Below are positions 45,763 through 54,889 of a stretch of 64,000 bases of DNA, piece after piece. Both the position numbers and the translations under genes were made by a program. Under the pieces are notes generated by a model. The model saw only the letters and a program-made list of their open reading frames with translations. It made no database searches and was not told the DNA's origin. The stretch's first letter is position 1. Each line of letters begins with the position of its first letter. The stretch is taken from positions 74,592 through 138,591 of the forward strand of contig NZ_BBXG01000010.1 of assembly GCF_001570605.1 (NCBI RefSeq), written 5' to 3'. The stretch is from Herbidospora cretacea (GTDB taxonomy: Bacteria; Actinomycetota; Actinomycetes; Streptosporangiales; Streptosporangiaceae).

Positions 45763-46973
45763 GAGGACCTCTGGAGGGCGGGGAGGGCGGCGGAGAAACG
45801 GGGGTTGTACTCGCGGACCAGCCGCGCGGAGTCCGTCTTCAGGCCCAGGGCCTGCTCGATCTCGGCGCGGTGGTGCATGACCAGGGCGTTGCGCCAGCCG
45901 GTCGCGGTGGCCTCCTTCGCGTGGCGCAGCGCCTCGGCGGAGCGGCCCGACCGGTGCAGGGCCCAGGCCAGGGCGTCGGCCGCGGCGACGTTGGGGTTCC
46001 TGGCGTACTCGGCCCGCGCGAAGGCGACGGCCTCCGTCGGTGAGCCGTGGTCGGCTTCGAACTCGGCCCAGGTGATGTCGTCGCGGACGCCGTTGAGTCG
46101 CATGAGTTCGCGCTGCGCCTTCAACGTCGCCCACCCCGGGTCGCGCCCCAGCGCCTTCAGGACCTCCCCCTGCTCCACCAGGGTCTGGGTCAGGGGCAGG
46201 CGGGCGGTCGAGGCGGCGTACAGGGAAGCGGCCTTCTCCAGGTCGCCGGACAGGGCGGTGACGCGCGCCAGACCGGCCCGCGCGGGGTCGAAACCCGGGT
46301 CGGCGGTCAGGGCCTTGGCGTAGTGCGACCGGGCCTCGTCGTAGCGGCCCTGGCGGAGGGCGAGTTCGCCCAGGTAGTGCTCGCAGAAGGCGACGTCGGC
46401 CGGTTGGTAGGCGTCGCGGCGGGCGTATTCGAGCATGTCGCGGGCGGTCTTCAGGTCGCCGCGCAGCTCCGCGTCGTAGGAGGCCCGGGTGAAGGACGAC
46501 ACCCCGGGCGCCAGCGACATCATCGCGTCGACCGCCTCGGTCGCCTCGGGGTAGCGGCCCAGCTGGTGGAGGCTGTCGGCGAGCACCCCGTAGGCCGGCG
46601 CGCCGTACGGGTTGACCGCGATGGCCTGGCGCGCGGTCGTGACCGCCTGGGTGAACTCGTGGCGGCCCGCCTCCAGGGAGGCCCGGCCGGTCAGTCCGGC
46701 GGCGTTGCCGGGGCGCACGGTCAGCGACTTCGCCACCGCCTGTTCGGCCTTGCCGTACCACGACGGATCGCCGGTGAGGCGGGCCCTGTCGACGTACGAC
46801 GACCCGAGGGCGGCCCACCCCTCGTAGTCGCCGGGCAGCCGGCGCAGGCGTTCCTGCAGGTCGGATGTGGGCGCTGCGGCCACTTCCGGGGCGGTGCGCG
46901 GGAAGAGGGTGGCGGCGGCGGTGATGGCGACGATCCCGGCCAGCGCCACGCCGCCGCGCTTGAGATAGCGCAT
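45759..46973 (-). CDS. Tetratricopeptide repeat protein
   Basis: 404 residues from ATG 46973; the frame opens upstream at 47036 without a start signal. An N-terminal helix (about 8-27) anchors or exports it. TPR-type units follow through most of the chain: AQAVAKSLTVRPGNAAG, RQAIAVNPYGAPAYGVLADS and AEARSHY-type repeats ending ALTADPGFDPARAGLARV. It would act as a scaffold between the secreted DUF4331 protein and the transporter encoded on either side. Confidence 0.82.
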   Translation of the reverse strand: MRYLKRGGVALAGIVAITAAATLFPRTAPEVAAAPTSDLQERLRRLPGDYEGWAALGSSYVDRARLTGDPSWYGKAEQAVAKSLTVRPGNAAGLTGRASLEAGRHEFTQAVTTARQAIAVNPYGAPAYGVLADSLHQLGRYPEATEAVDAMMSLAPGVSSFTRASYDAELRGDLKTARDMLEYARRDAYQPADVAFCEHYLGELALRQGRYDEARSHYAKALTADPGFDPARAGLARVTALSGDLEKAASLYAASTARLPLTQTLVEQGEVLKALGRDPGWATLKAQRELMRLNGVRDDITWAEFEADHGSPTEAVAFARAEYARNPNVAAADALAWALHRSGRSAEALRHAKEATATGWRNALVMHHRAEIEQALGLKTDSARLVREYNPRFSAALPALQRSS

Positions 46974-47042
46974 GGCAAGGAACTCCAGAGAAGGAAGAAG
47001 GGGGTGCCGCCGCGGGGAGGGCGCGGCGGCGTTCACACGGGA

Positions 47043-48434
47043 TCAGGAGCCGGAGAGCGCCCGGTTCACGGCCACGTTGCTCGGGCCGGGGATGTACGGG
47101 AACTTCGCCAGGGCGGGCTGGTCGTTGGCGTCGACCTTGTCGCCGGCCGCCAGGGCCGGGACGAGCTGACCCGTCTGCGCCGCGCCCGCCATGGCCTGGA
47201 TCGCGATGTCGACCACGTCGTCGCCGAGGCGGCGGCCGTTCGGGAAGCCCTGCAGGTCACCGCCGAGCACGCCCAGGCGGTTGGGGTTGGCCGTCACCGG
47301 CACGGCCATGTTCAGCCGCAGCATCTCGGCGGGGCGGAGCTTCCCGGCGTCCTTGTTGAGCGTCTGGGAGTTGAGGTCGGCGTTGATCGGGCCGTTGCCC
47401 TTCGCGATGCCGGTCAGGAAGATCTCGACCAGGTCGGTGCGCGGGGTCTTGGGGGCCTTCAGGCCGTAGATGCCCTCCAGCAGCTTGGGCAGCTCGGGGT
47501 CGGTGACCCGCTTGACCACCTCGGGGATCGAGGCGTCCTTGTCGGGGCTGATCGAGTTGAAGGCGTCCTTCAGCCCGGCGGGCACGACGACCTCGTTGAC
47601 CAGCGGCTGGCCCAGGCGCGACACCTGCACGTAGCCCCTCGGCGACCACTTGTCGGTGGTGGCCCAGACGCCGACGACCGGGTTGCGGCCGACGTTCCCG
47701 CGCAGCGCGATCTCCTTCTTGGGCACCTGCAGCGCCAGCGTGTGGACGTTGTAGCCGCGCGTGGTGTCCTGGCCGACCTCCGACAGGTCGCCGCCGTAGA
47801 GCAGGTCGAAGACGCGCAGGTCGAGGAAGAACGCCTCGTCCGACTGGCCCGCGAACTGCTTGCCGCCGCCCTTGACGGAGTCGACGGCCTGGGAGCGCAG
47901 CGCGTTGTAGTCGGGCATCGAGGCCCGGCCGGTGTTGCTGGGCGCGACCGTGCCCCGGCCGATGACCGTGGCGCCCCGGTGGGTGATCCTCTTGAGCGTG
48001 TACGTCTGCTTGAACAGCAGGTTGGGGTCGTCCAGCGACGTGACCGGGCCGTTGTTGTAGAGGAACGTGGAATTGCCGCGATTGTCGACGTCCTTGAACG
48101 TCCACTGGTAGACGACGTCGGGCTTGGCGTCGCCGTTGTTGTCGATCTTGATGTTGTAGCGCGAGTTGGTGTCGAAGAAGTAGAAGTTCGGGCCGCCGTT
48201 GGGCTCCTCGAACGGGATCCAGTTGGCCAGCAGGGTGACGGTGTCCTGCTTGTCGGGGCTGGTGAAGGCGTACACGTCGGTGTTGTCGTTGCGGGGGTCG
48301 CCCGCGATCAGCGGGGCCTCCCGGTGGGAGGAGGCGCTCGGCGCCTCCGGCCGGAGGATGACGAAGGACGCGGCGGCGAGGGCGCCCGCCACACCCACGG
48401 CGACCAGCGATCGCGGGGTGATCCGGAGCTCCAT
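47043..48434 (-). CDS. DUF4331 family secreted protein
   Basis: 463 residues from ATG 48434. A signal anchor (about 8-25) precedes SSHREAPLIAGDPRNDNTDV, the DUF4331 opening. KIDNNGDAKPDV near residue 100 looks like a calcium-binding loop. Function is not established. The operon is DUF4331, TPR, NicO-type transporter, with a 69-bp gap and then a 4-bp overlap. Confidence 0.88.
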   Translation of the reverse strand: MELRITPRSLVAVGVAGALAAASFVILRPEAPSASSHREAPLIAGDPRNDNTDVYAFTSPDKQDTVTLLANWIPFEEPNGGPNFYFFDTNSRYNIKIDNNGDAKPDVVYQWTFKDVDNRGNSTFLYNNGPVTSLDDPNLLFKQTYTLKRITHRGATVIGRGTVAPSNTGRASMPDYNALRSQAVDSVKGGGKQFAGQSDEAFFLDLRVFDLLYGGDLSEVGQDTTRGYNVHTLALQVPKKEIALRGNVGRNPVVGVWATTDKWSPRGYVQVSRLGQPLVNEVVVPAGLKDAFNSISPDKDASIPEVVKRVTDPELPKLLEGIYGLKAPKTPRTDLVEIFLTGIAKGNGPINADLNSQTLNKDAGKLRPAEMLRLNMAVPVTANPNRLGVLGGDLQGFPNGRRLGDDVVDIAIQAMAGAAQTGQLVPALAAGDKVDANDQPALAKFPYIPGPSNVAVNRALSGS

Positions 48435-48546
48435 GACGATGGGGTCCTCTCGGGACGATGGGACGGAACGGGAGGGTCCGGCCGGAGTCCTCGCCCGCCT
48501 ATTCGCCCCATCGCCACGATCGGATTGGTGCCTTTTTCTCAAGGAC

Positions 48547-50202
48547 CTACGCGCAGGTGTACGACGTCACCGTCGCGGTGTTCCCGTTGGGCCGGGTGAC
48601 CTGGAACCCGAACGACGTGCTCGCGCCGGAGCCGAGGGCGCCGTTGTAGCCCATGCTCGACGCGGTCACCGTCTGCCCCGAGACGCTGACGTCGGCGTTC
48701 CACGAACCCGACAGGGTGTGGCCGGAGGGCAGCGTGAACGTCACCGTCCACGAGGTCCGGGCGGTGGTCCCGTTGGTCACGGTCACCGGCTGGACGACGT
48801 AGCCGTTGCCCCACTGACTCTGCACGGTCCCGGTCGCGGCGCAGCCGCCGGAGGTGCCGCTCGTGGTCGTGAAGGTCACCGACGCCGAGTTCGCCGACAG
48901 GTTCCCGGCGCCGTCGCGGGCCCGGACATGAACCGTGTAAGCGGTGGACGGCGTCAGCCCGGTCAGCGCCAGAGAGTTGGTCGTGGTGGTGCCGAGCTGG
49001 GTGCCGTTGGAGCGGTAGACGTTGTACCCGGCCAGGCCGGAGCCGCCGCTGTCGGTGGAGGCGGCCCAGGTCAGCGAGGCGCCCGACGACGTCACCGACG
49101 ACGCGGCGGGGGTGCCCGGAGTGGTCGGCGGGGTGGTGTCGACCGGCGGGGTGCCGCCGCCGCACATCGTGCACTCCACGGCGGTGGAGGCGATGCCGTT
49201 CGCGCCGTTGAACAGGCGCGTTCCCCATGAGGTGAGCTGGTTGGGGTTGAAGTTGGTGACCTGGTCGAGGTACTCGACGCCGCCGCCGTTGCCCGACCAC
49301 GACCAGCCCAGGTAGCCGAGGCCGCGCGCCTGCGCCTCGGCCATGATCGTGTCCTCGTCGGGGTTGCCGTCGGAGTGGTTGAAGCCGAACTCGCCGATGA
49401 CCAGGGGCAGCCCGGCGGTCTGGAAGGCGTTCAGGTAGGAGGTGATCTCGGCGGCGGTGTCGAAGACGCCGTACATGTGCACCGAGAAGACGGTGTTGCG
49501 CTGCGGGTCGGCGGCGGCGACCGTCGTGGCGTTGTCGCGCATCGTGAACGACCAGTCCTGGCCCCAGTTGGGGGCGTCCACCATGAGCAGGTGCTGGAAT
49601 CCAGCGGTGCGCATGCGCTGGATGGCGGCCGAGGTGGCCTGGGTCCAGCCCGGGGTCACCGCGTTGTTGCCGATCGGCTCGTTGCCGATGTTGATGATGA
49701 CGTTGTTCTCCTCGCCGGTGAGCACGCTCTGGAGGCTGATCCAGTAGTCGACCGCCGCGTCGAGGCTGACCGACCCGCTCTGCTCGCCGAAGCCGGTGGT
49801 GTCGTGGTTCTCCAGGATGCAGATCAGCTTGCTGGCCTTGCACAGGGAGATGACGTTGGCGACGTCCGAGGGGCCGTTGGCGGGCCAGCGCCCGCCGCTG
49901 AGCACGACGCGGACCGCGTTGGCGCCCTTGGCCTTGATGTTGGCGATCGAGCTCGTCTGGGTGGTGTACCAGGTGTGCGCGTGGCTCGTGCCGCGGATGA
50001 CGAAGACGCTGCCGTTGGCCTCCACGATGTTGCGGCCGCTGACCCGCAGGCCGACGGCGGCCTGGGCGGGAGAGGCGGCGACCAGCAGGGACGCGATCAG
50101 GGTGAGGACCGCAGCGCAGGTCAGCGCGATCCGTCGCGAGCGAGACGCGGCCGGCCGAAGGCCGGCCGTGGCTCGCGCCCTGAATCTGCCTGAGAGAAAC
50201 AT
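48547..50202 (-). CDS. Secreted endo-beta-1,4-mannanase (GH5_8) with FN3 and CBM2
   Basis: 551 residues. Signal peptide to about residue 48 (AQA-AV). GH5 catalytic domain (about 50-345) with acid/base Glu in INIGNEP and nucleophile in LVIGEFGFNHSDGNPDED. The pattern IKAKGANAVRVVLSGG and LENHDTTGFGEQSG matches the subfamily 8 bacterial mannanases. An FN3 domain (about 365-445) and a CBM2 (about 453-551, flanked by cysteines) complete it. It would cut mannans in plant matter. Confidence 0.92.
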   Translation of the reverse strand: MFLSGRFRARATAGLRPAASRSRRIALTCAAVLTLIASLLVAASPAQAAVGLRVSGRNIVEANGSVFVIRGTSHAHTWYTTQTSSIANIKAKGANAVRVVLSGGRWPANGPSDVANVISLCKASKLICILENHDTTGFGEQSGSVSLDAAVDYWISLQSVLTGEENNVIINIGNEPIGNNAVTPGWTQATSAAIQRMRTAGFQHLLMVDAPNWGQDWSFTMRDNATTVAAADPQRNTVFSVHMYGVFDTAAEITSYLNAFQTAGLPLVIGEFGFNHSDGNPDEDTIMAEAQARGLGYLGWSWSGNGGGVEYLDQVTNFNPNQLTSWGTRLFNGANGIASTAVECTMCGGGTPPVDTTPPTTPGTPAASSVTSSGASLTWAASTDSGGSGLAGYNVYRSNGTQLGTTTTNSLALTGLTPSTAYTVHVRARDGAGNLSANSASVTFTTTSGTSGGCAATGTVQSQWGNGYVVQPVTVTNGTTARTSWTVTFTLPSGHTLSGSWNADVSVSGQTVTASSMGYNGALGSGASTSFGFQVTRPNGNTATVTSYTCA

Positions 50203-50381
50203 GGCGTGACTCTTTTCATGAACCGGTTAAGGGGAGCGGATCCCCAGAGTCGGGCGAAGCGCCGGAGGTGTACAGGAATCCACCTCTGGCAGGAGCCGAA
50301 ACCCGAGGTGACCGGCGAGACTCGGATGAAAGCTTCAAGCGAGACGCGGCCGGCCGAAGGTCGGCTGTGGCTCGCGCCTGA
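50140..50381. repeat. Direct repeat: start of the mannanase gene duplicated upstream
   Basis: The 44-bp segment 50140-50183, inside the mannanase signal-peptide region, returns as 50339-50381 with two mismatches and one gap. Core: GCGAGACGCGGCCGGCCGAA. Both copies have the same orientation and are about 199 bp apart. The copy upstream is non-coding here. An 8-bp inverted repeat CGGCCGGC/GCCGGCCG lies within the coding copy. Confidence 0.8.
50219..50230. promoter_or_regulatory. LacI-type operator candidate upstream of the mannanase
   Basis: TGAACCGGTTAA, a near-perfect 12-bp palindrome with central CG, sits 17 bp upstream of the mannanase start. This is the shape of LacI-family sugar regulator sites. 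No LacI-family gene is in the window. Confidence 0.45.
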
Positions 50382-50397
50382 CATCTTTCTCAGACAC

Positions 50398-50460
50398 GTC
50401 AATCTGGGTTGACACCCTCCTGGGCGTCAACCTAGATTGACGTCGTCAACCTTCATTGAC
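50398..50460. promoter_or_regulatory. Three GTCAA-N6-TTGAC palindromes before the ABC exporter
   Basis: Copies at 50398-50413, 50426-50441 and 50445-50460, each with perfect 5-bp arms and different 6-bp centres (TCTGGG, CCTAGA, CCTTCA). They end 18 bp before the exporter start. Triplicated operators of this kind suggest cooperative repression, most like a MarR- or TetR-type regulator; none is encoded next door. Confidence 0.75.
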
Positions 50461-50478
50461 GTCCTTCAGGGGGCTCAC

Positions 50479-52197
50479 GTGACGTCGTCCTGGCGAATGC
50501 TCGCCGACCTGCTCAAACCGCACCGGCGCACGCTCGTGCTGGCCGGTGTCCTCACTCTCGCCGGTTCGGCCGGCGGGCTGGCCATGCCGCTGTTCGTCCG
50601 GTCGGTGATCGACCGGTTCGGGGCGGGGGAGAGCGTGCTCGCGCCCGTGTTACTCCTCACGGTCGTGGTGCTCCTCGGCGCCTCGATCTCGGCCTTCGGG
50701 CAGTTCGTGCTGGAGCGGATGGGCGAGGGGATCGTCCTGTCGGCCCGGGTGCGGCTCGTCGACCGGGTGCTCCGGCTGCGGGTGCCGGAGGTCGACCGGC
50801 TCAAGCCCGGGGACCTGCTGTCGCGGGTGACCTCGGACACCACGCTGCTGCGCACCGTCACCACCGACGGCCTGGTCGGCGCGGTCGGCTCGGCGGTGCT
50901 GTTCGTCGGCGCGGCCGTGCTGATGGGCGTCATGGACTGGGTGCTGCTCGTGGTCACCCTCGGGGTGGTGGCCGGGGTCGGCGGGCTCGGGTCGCTGCTG
51001 TTCCCGCGCATCCGCAAGGCCTCCCTCCGCGCGCAGGAGGCGCTGGGCGACATGGGCTCGGCGCTCGACCGGGCCCTTCAGGCCTTCCGTACGGTCAAGG
51101 CCTCCGGCGCCGAGGACCGCGAGATCGCCGTCATCGAGGCCGCCGCCAGGAAGGCCCGCGACCGGGGCGTGCTCTCCTCGGCCTACCAGTCGATCGCCGG
51201 CACCACCGCGTGGCTGTCGGTCCAGCTCGCCTTCCTGGTCGTGCTGGCGGTCGGCGGCGCGCGCGTGGCCAGTGGCGCGATGACCATCGCCACCCTGATC
51301 GCGTTCCTGCTCTACCTGTTCTTCCTGGTCGCGCCGCTCGGCCAGATGGTCCAGGCGGGCACCCAGCTCCAGAACGGCCTGGCCGCGCTGACCCGGATCA
51401 AGGAGATCGACGACCTCCCGGTCGAACCGGCCGCCACCCGGGGGCAGACCACCGGAGTCCCGGTCGGGGTGGTCTTCGACGACGTGGTGTTCCGCTACGG
51501 CGAGGACCGCCCGACCGTCCACCACGGCGTCAGCTTCGAGGCGCCCCCTGGCCGCCTGTCGGCTCTGGTCGGCCCGTCGGGCGCGGGCAAGTCGACCGTG
51601 TTCGGGCTGGTCGAGAGGTTCTACGAGCCCGAGTCGGGCCGCATCAGCGTCGGCGGCACGGACATCGCCGACTGGCCCCTGCCCGACCTGCGGGCCGCCG
51701 TCGGCTACGTCGAGCAGGACGCCCCCGTCCTCGACGGCACCCTCCGGGAGAACCTCACCTTCGCCGCCCCCGACGTGACCGAGGAGGAGATCGGCCGGGC
51801 GCTGGCCCGCACGCGGCTCGACGACCTGGTGGCGAACCTGCCCGAAGGTCTGGAGACCCAGGTCGGCCACCGGGGCATCCTGCTGTCGGGCGGCGAACGC
51901 CAGCGCGTCGCCATCGCCCGCGCCCTCCTTCGGCGGCCCCGCCTGCTCCTCCTGGACGAGGCCACCTCCCAGCTCGACGCCGTCAACGAGCTGCGGCTGC
52001 GCGAGGTCATCGCCGAGGTCGCCCGCGAGACGACCGTGCTGGTCATCGCCCACCGTCTGTCCACCGTCACCGGCGCAGACCGGATCATCGTCATGGAGGC
52101 CGGGAAGGTCCGCGCCAGCGGCACCCACGACGAGCTGATCGCCCAGGACGACCTCTACCGCGAACTGGCGGCCACCCAGTTCCTGGTCAACTCCTAG
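50479..52197 (+). CDS. ABC exporter, fused permease and ATPase
   Basis: 572 residues from GTG 50479 (CAGGGGG upstream; the frame opens 14 codons earlier at 50437 inside the operator region). Six helices in residues 1-300, then a nucleotide-binding domain with Walker A GPSGAGKST (about 365), signature LLSGGERQRVAIARAL and Walker B LLLLDEATSQLD. A type IV half-transporter that works as a homodimer, typical of drug or lipid export. A hairpin CTCCGC/GCGGAG at 52245-52261 is a weak terminator. Confidence 0.93.
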   Translation: MTSSWRMLADLLKPHRRTLVLAGVLTLAGSAGGLAMPLFVRSVIDRFGAGESVLAPVLLLTVVVLLGASISAFGQFVLERMGEGIVLSARVRLVDRVLRLRVPEVDRLKPGDLLSRVTSDTTLLRTVTTDGLVGAVGSAVLFVGAAVLMGVMDWVLLVVTLGVVAGVGGLGSLLFPRIRKASLRAQEALGDMGSALDRALQAFRTVKASGAEDREIAVIEAAARKARDRGVLSSAYQSIAGTTAWLSVQLAFLVVLAVGGARVASGAMTIATLIAFLLYLFFLVAPLGQMVQAGTQLQNGLAALTRIKEIDDLPVEPAATRGQTTGVPVGVVFDDVVFRYGEDRPTVHHGVSFEAPPGRLSALVGPSGAGKSTVFGLVERFYEPESGRISVGGTDIADWPLPDLRAAVGYVEQDAPVLDGTLRENLTFAAPDVTEEEIGRALARTRLDDLVANLPEGLETQVGHRGILLSGGERQRVAIARALLRRPRLLLLDEATSQLDAVNELRLREVIAEVARETTVLVIAHRLSTVTGADRIIVMEAGKVRASGTHDELIAQDDLYRELAATQFLVNS

Positions 52198-52385
52198 CCG
52201 GAGCTTTCCTCTCGGGGGGAGGTGACGGGAGGGGATCGGGGGCACTCCGCAAGGAGCGGAGCCTCTCCTTCGCCACAGAGCCGGAACCGGGTTGCGCGTA
52301 CGTGCGGTCGCGTCCGGGACGGGGTGCCCCGGGACGCCGGGGTGCCCCACCGACTCTCGCCGCCGTATCCTTCGGGAGACGGTTG

Positions 52386-52401
52386 TGAATGCTTTCATTC
52401 A
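52386..52401. promoter_or_regulatory. hut operator 1, TGAATG-N4-CATTCA
   Basis: TGAATG-CTTT-CATTCA, a perfect 16-bp palindrome 12 bp upstream of the hutU start, partly overlapping the region of the ribosome site. The same arms occur at 60182-60197 before the second hut transcript. The neighbouring RpiR-type regulator is the natural candidate protein. Confidence 0.75.
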
Positions 52402-52413
52402 GGAGAGTGCGCC

Positions 52414-54060
52414 ATGCCTATCGTGCGGAGCCCCCGAGGCACGACCCTGACCGCCAAGGGCTGGCCCCAGGAGGCCGCGCTCCGGATGATCCAGAACAAC
52501 CTCGACCCCGAGGTGGCCGAACACCCCGAACAGCTCGTCGTCTACGGCGGCTCGGGCAAGGCGGCCCGCGACTGGCCGTCGTTCCAGGCGATCGTCCGGA
52601 CGCTCACCACGCTCGACCCCGACGAGACGCTGCTCGTGCAGTCGGGCCGTCCGGTCGGCGTGATGCGGACCCACGAATGGGCTCCCCGGGTGCTGATCGC
52701 CAACTCCAACCTCGTGCCCGACTGGGCCAACTGGGAGGAGTTCCGCCGCCTGGAGGCCGCCGGTCTCACCATGTACGGCCAGATGACCGCCGGTTCCTGG
52801 ATCTACATCGGCACCCAGGGCATCCTCCAGGGCACCTACGAGACCTTCGCCGCCGTCGCCGCCAAGAGGTTCGGCGGCAGCCTGGCCGGGACCATCACCC
52901 TGACCGCCGGCCTCGGCGGCATGGGCGGCGCCCAGCCGCTGGCCGTGACGATGAACGGCGGCGTGGCCATCTGCGTCGACTGCGACCCCCGGTCCATCGA
53001 ACGCCGCATCGAGCACCGCTATCTGGACGTGAAGGCCTCCTCCCTCGCCGACGCCCTGCGGATGGCCTACCAGGCCCGCGACGAGCGCAGGCCGCTGAGC
53101 ATCGGCGTCGAGGCCAACGCCGCCGACGCCCTCCCCGAACTCCTCGCCATGGGCGCCGAGATCGACGTCGTCACCGACCAGACCTCCGCCCACGACCCGC
53201 TCATGTACCTGCCGAGAGGCGTCGCCTTCGCCGACATGGCCGCCGAACGCGAGAAGGACCCGGCGGGCTTCACCGTGCGGGCCCGCGAGTCGATGGCCCG
53301 CCACGTCGAGGCCATGGTCGGCTTCCTCGACGGCGGGGCCGAGGTCTTCGACTACGGCAACTCGATCCGGGGAGAGGCGAAGCTCGCCGGTTACGACCGC
53401 GCGTTCGCCTTCCCCGGCTTCGTGCCCGCCTACATCCGCCCGCTGTTCTGCGAGGGCAAGGGCCCGTTCCGCTGGGCCGCGCTGAGCGGCGACCCGCGCG
53501 ACATCGCCGCCACCGACAGGGCGATTCTCGACCTGTTCCCCGACAACGAGCCGCTGGCCCGGTGGATCCGGCTGGCCGGGGAGCGGGTCCACTTCCAGGG
53601 CCTGCCGGCCCGCATCTGCTGGCTCGGCTACGGCGAACGCGACAAGGCGGGCGAGCGGTTCAACCAGATGGTCGCCGACGGGGTGCTCCAGGCCCCGGTC
53701 GTCATCGGCCGCGACCACCTCGACTGCGGGAGCGTCGCGTCCCCGTACAGAGAGACCGAGGGCATGCTCGACGGGTCGGACGCCATCGCCGACTGGCCCC
53801 TGCTCAACGCCATGGTGAACGTCGCCTCGGGGGCGTCGTGGGTGTCGATCCACCACGGCGGCGGCGTCGGCATCGGCCGCTCGATCCACGCGGGCCAGGT
53901 CACCGTGGCCGACGGCACCGCGCTCGCGGCCGAGAAACTGAACCGCGTCCTCACCAACGACCCCGGCATGGGCGTCATCCGCCACGTCGACGCCGGCTAT
54001 CCCGAAGCCGCCGAAGTGGCGGCCGGCACGGGGGTCCGGGTGCCGATGCGGGAGAATTGA
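52414..54060 (+). CDS. hutU: Urocanate hydratase
   Basis: 548 residues from ATG 52414 (AGGAGA upstream). Second step of histidine degradation: urocanate to imidazolonepropionate, with tightly bound NAD as electrophile. GLGGMGG (166-172) binds NAD, and Cys438 in [18 protein letters not shown] is the expected active-site cysteine. Its stop is 3 bp before the RpiR gene. The two are probably co-transcribed. Confidence 0.97.
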   Translation: MPIVRSPRGTTLTAKGWPQEAALRMIQNNLDPEVAEHPEQLVVYGGSGKAARDWPSFQAIVRTLTTLDPDETLLVQSGRPVGVMRTHEWAPRVLIANSNLVPDWANWEEFRRLEAAGLTMYGQMTAGSWIYIGTQGILQGTYETFAAVAAKRFGGSLAGTITLTAGLGGMGGAQPLAVTMNGGVAICVDCDPRSIERRIEHRYLDVKASSLADALRMAYQARDERRPLSIGVEANAADALPELLAMGAEIDVVTDQTSAHDPLMYLPRGVAFADMAAEREKDPAGFTVRARESMARHVEAMVGFLDGGAEVFDYGNSIRGEAKLAGYDRAFAFPGFVPAYIRPLFCEGKGPFRWAALSGDPRDIAATDRAILDLFPDNEPLARWIRLAGERVHFQGLPARICWLGYGERDKAGERFNQMVADGVLQAPVVIGRDHLDCGSVASPYRETEGMLDGSDAIADWPLLNAMVNVASGASWVSIHHGGGVGIGRSIHAGQVTVADGTALAAEKLNRVLTNDPGMGVIRHVDAGYPEAAEVAAGTGVRVPMREN

Positions 54061-54063
54061 GGC

Positions 54064-54882
54064 GTGCTCGACGGTCTCGAACGCCTCCTCGACGGCCGCC
54101 GCCTCTCCCCGGCGCAGCGCCGCATCGCCCACTACCTGGGCGAACACCTCCATGAAGCGATCTTCCTGTCGAGCGTGGAGCTGGCCGAACGCGCCGGGGT
54201 GAGCCAGCCGTCGGTGACCAGGTTCGCCGCGGCGCTGGGCTTCGCCGGCTATCCGGAACTGCGCCACGCCCTGCGCCCCCTGGTGCTGGGCGGCCCGCCG
54301 CCGAGAGTGGAGGCGGGCCCCGACGCCCTCGACGCCGAGATCGGCAACCTGCGCTCCCTGCGCGACCGCGTCGAACCCCTGACCAAGACGATCGGCGAGG
54401 TCGGCGCGGCCCTGGCGGCCAGCGAGCCGCTCACCGTCCTGGGCCTGCGCGTCTCCAGCGGCCTGGCCACCACCTTCGCCTACTTCGCCCGCCGCATCCA
54501 TCCGGACGTCCGCCTGTTCACCCACGGCGGCTCGGAACTGGCCGACGGCCTCCACGCCGCCCGGCGGGCCGGGGCGGGCTGGCTCCTCGCGGTGGTCCTG
54601 CCCCGTTACCCCGCCGAGGCGGCGGCGGCCCTGACCGAGGCCCGCGACCTGGGCCTGTCGATCGCCGTGGTCACCGACCGCCCGGACGTGCCGTTCCCCG
54701 CCGACGTCGTGCTCGACGCGCCGGTCGGGGAGCGGCTGGTCTTCGACTCCCACGTGGCGCCGCTGGCCCTGGCGATGCTCCTGGTGGAGGCCATGGCCGA
54801 CGCGGCGCCGCTGCGGACCCAGGCCCGCCTGGAGGAACACGAACGCTTCACCGAGCAGACGGGCACCTTCCTGGAGCGGTGA
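54064..54882 (+). CDS. RpiR/MurR-family regulator, probable hut regulator
   Basis: 272 residues, GTG start, 3 bp after hutU. N-terminal HTH_6 domain with LSPAQRRIAHYLGEHLHEAI and AGVSQPSVTRFAAALGF, then a SIS-type sugar/phosphate-binding domain (about 120-250). Members usually bind sugar phosphates and palindromic operators. Its coupling to hutU and the shared operator at both hut promoters suggest control of histidine use, perhaps by a non-sugar ligand. Convergent with the ABC-2 genes, 7 bp away. Confidence 0.88.
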   Translation: MLDGLERLLDGRRLSPAQRRIAHYLGEHLHEAIFLSSVELAERAGVSQPSVTRFAAALGFAGYPELRHALRPLVLGGPPPRVEAGPDALDAEIGNLRSLRDRVEPLTKTIGEVGAALAASEPLTVLGLRVSSGLATTFAYFARRIHPDVRLFTHGGSELADGLHAARRAGAGWLLAVVLPRYPAEAAAALTEARDLGLSIAVVTDRPDVPFPADVVLDAPVGERLVFDSHVAPLALAMLLVEAMADAAPLRTQARLEEHERFTEQTGTFLER

Positions 54883-54889
54883 GGGCCCC

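Noticed and set aside
44296-46818. One 840-residue protein covering the transporter and half of the TPR gene
   Set aside because: The upstream part is the wrong frame of the TPR gene; the transporter starts with a signal peptide at 45762.
46047-48599. An 850-codon open frame on the plus strand
   Set aside because: Antisense to the TPR and DUF4331 genes; no domain, no ribosome site, biased composition.
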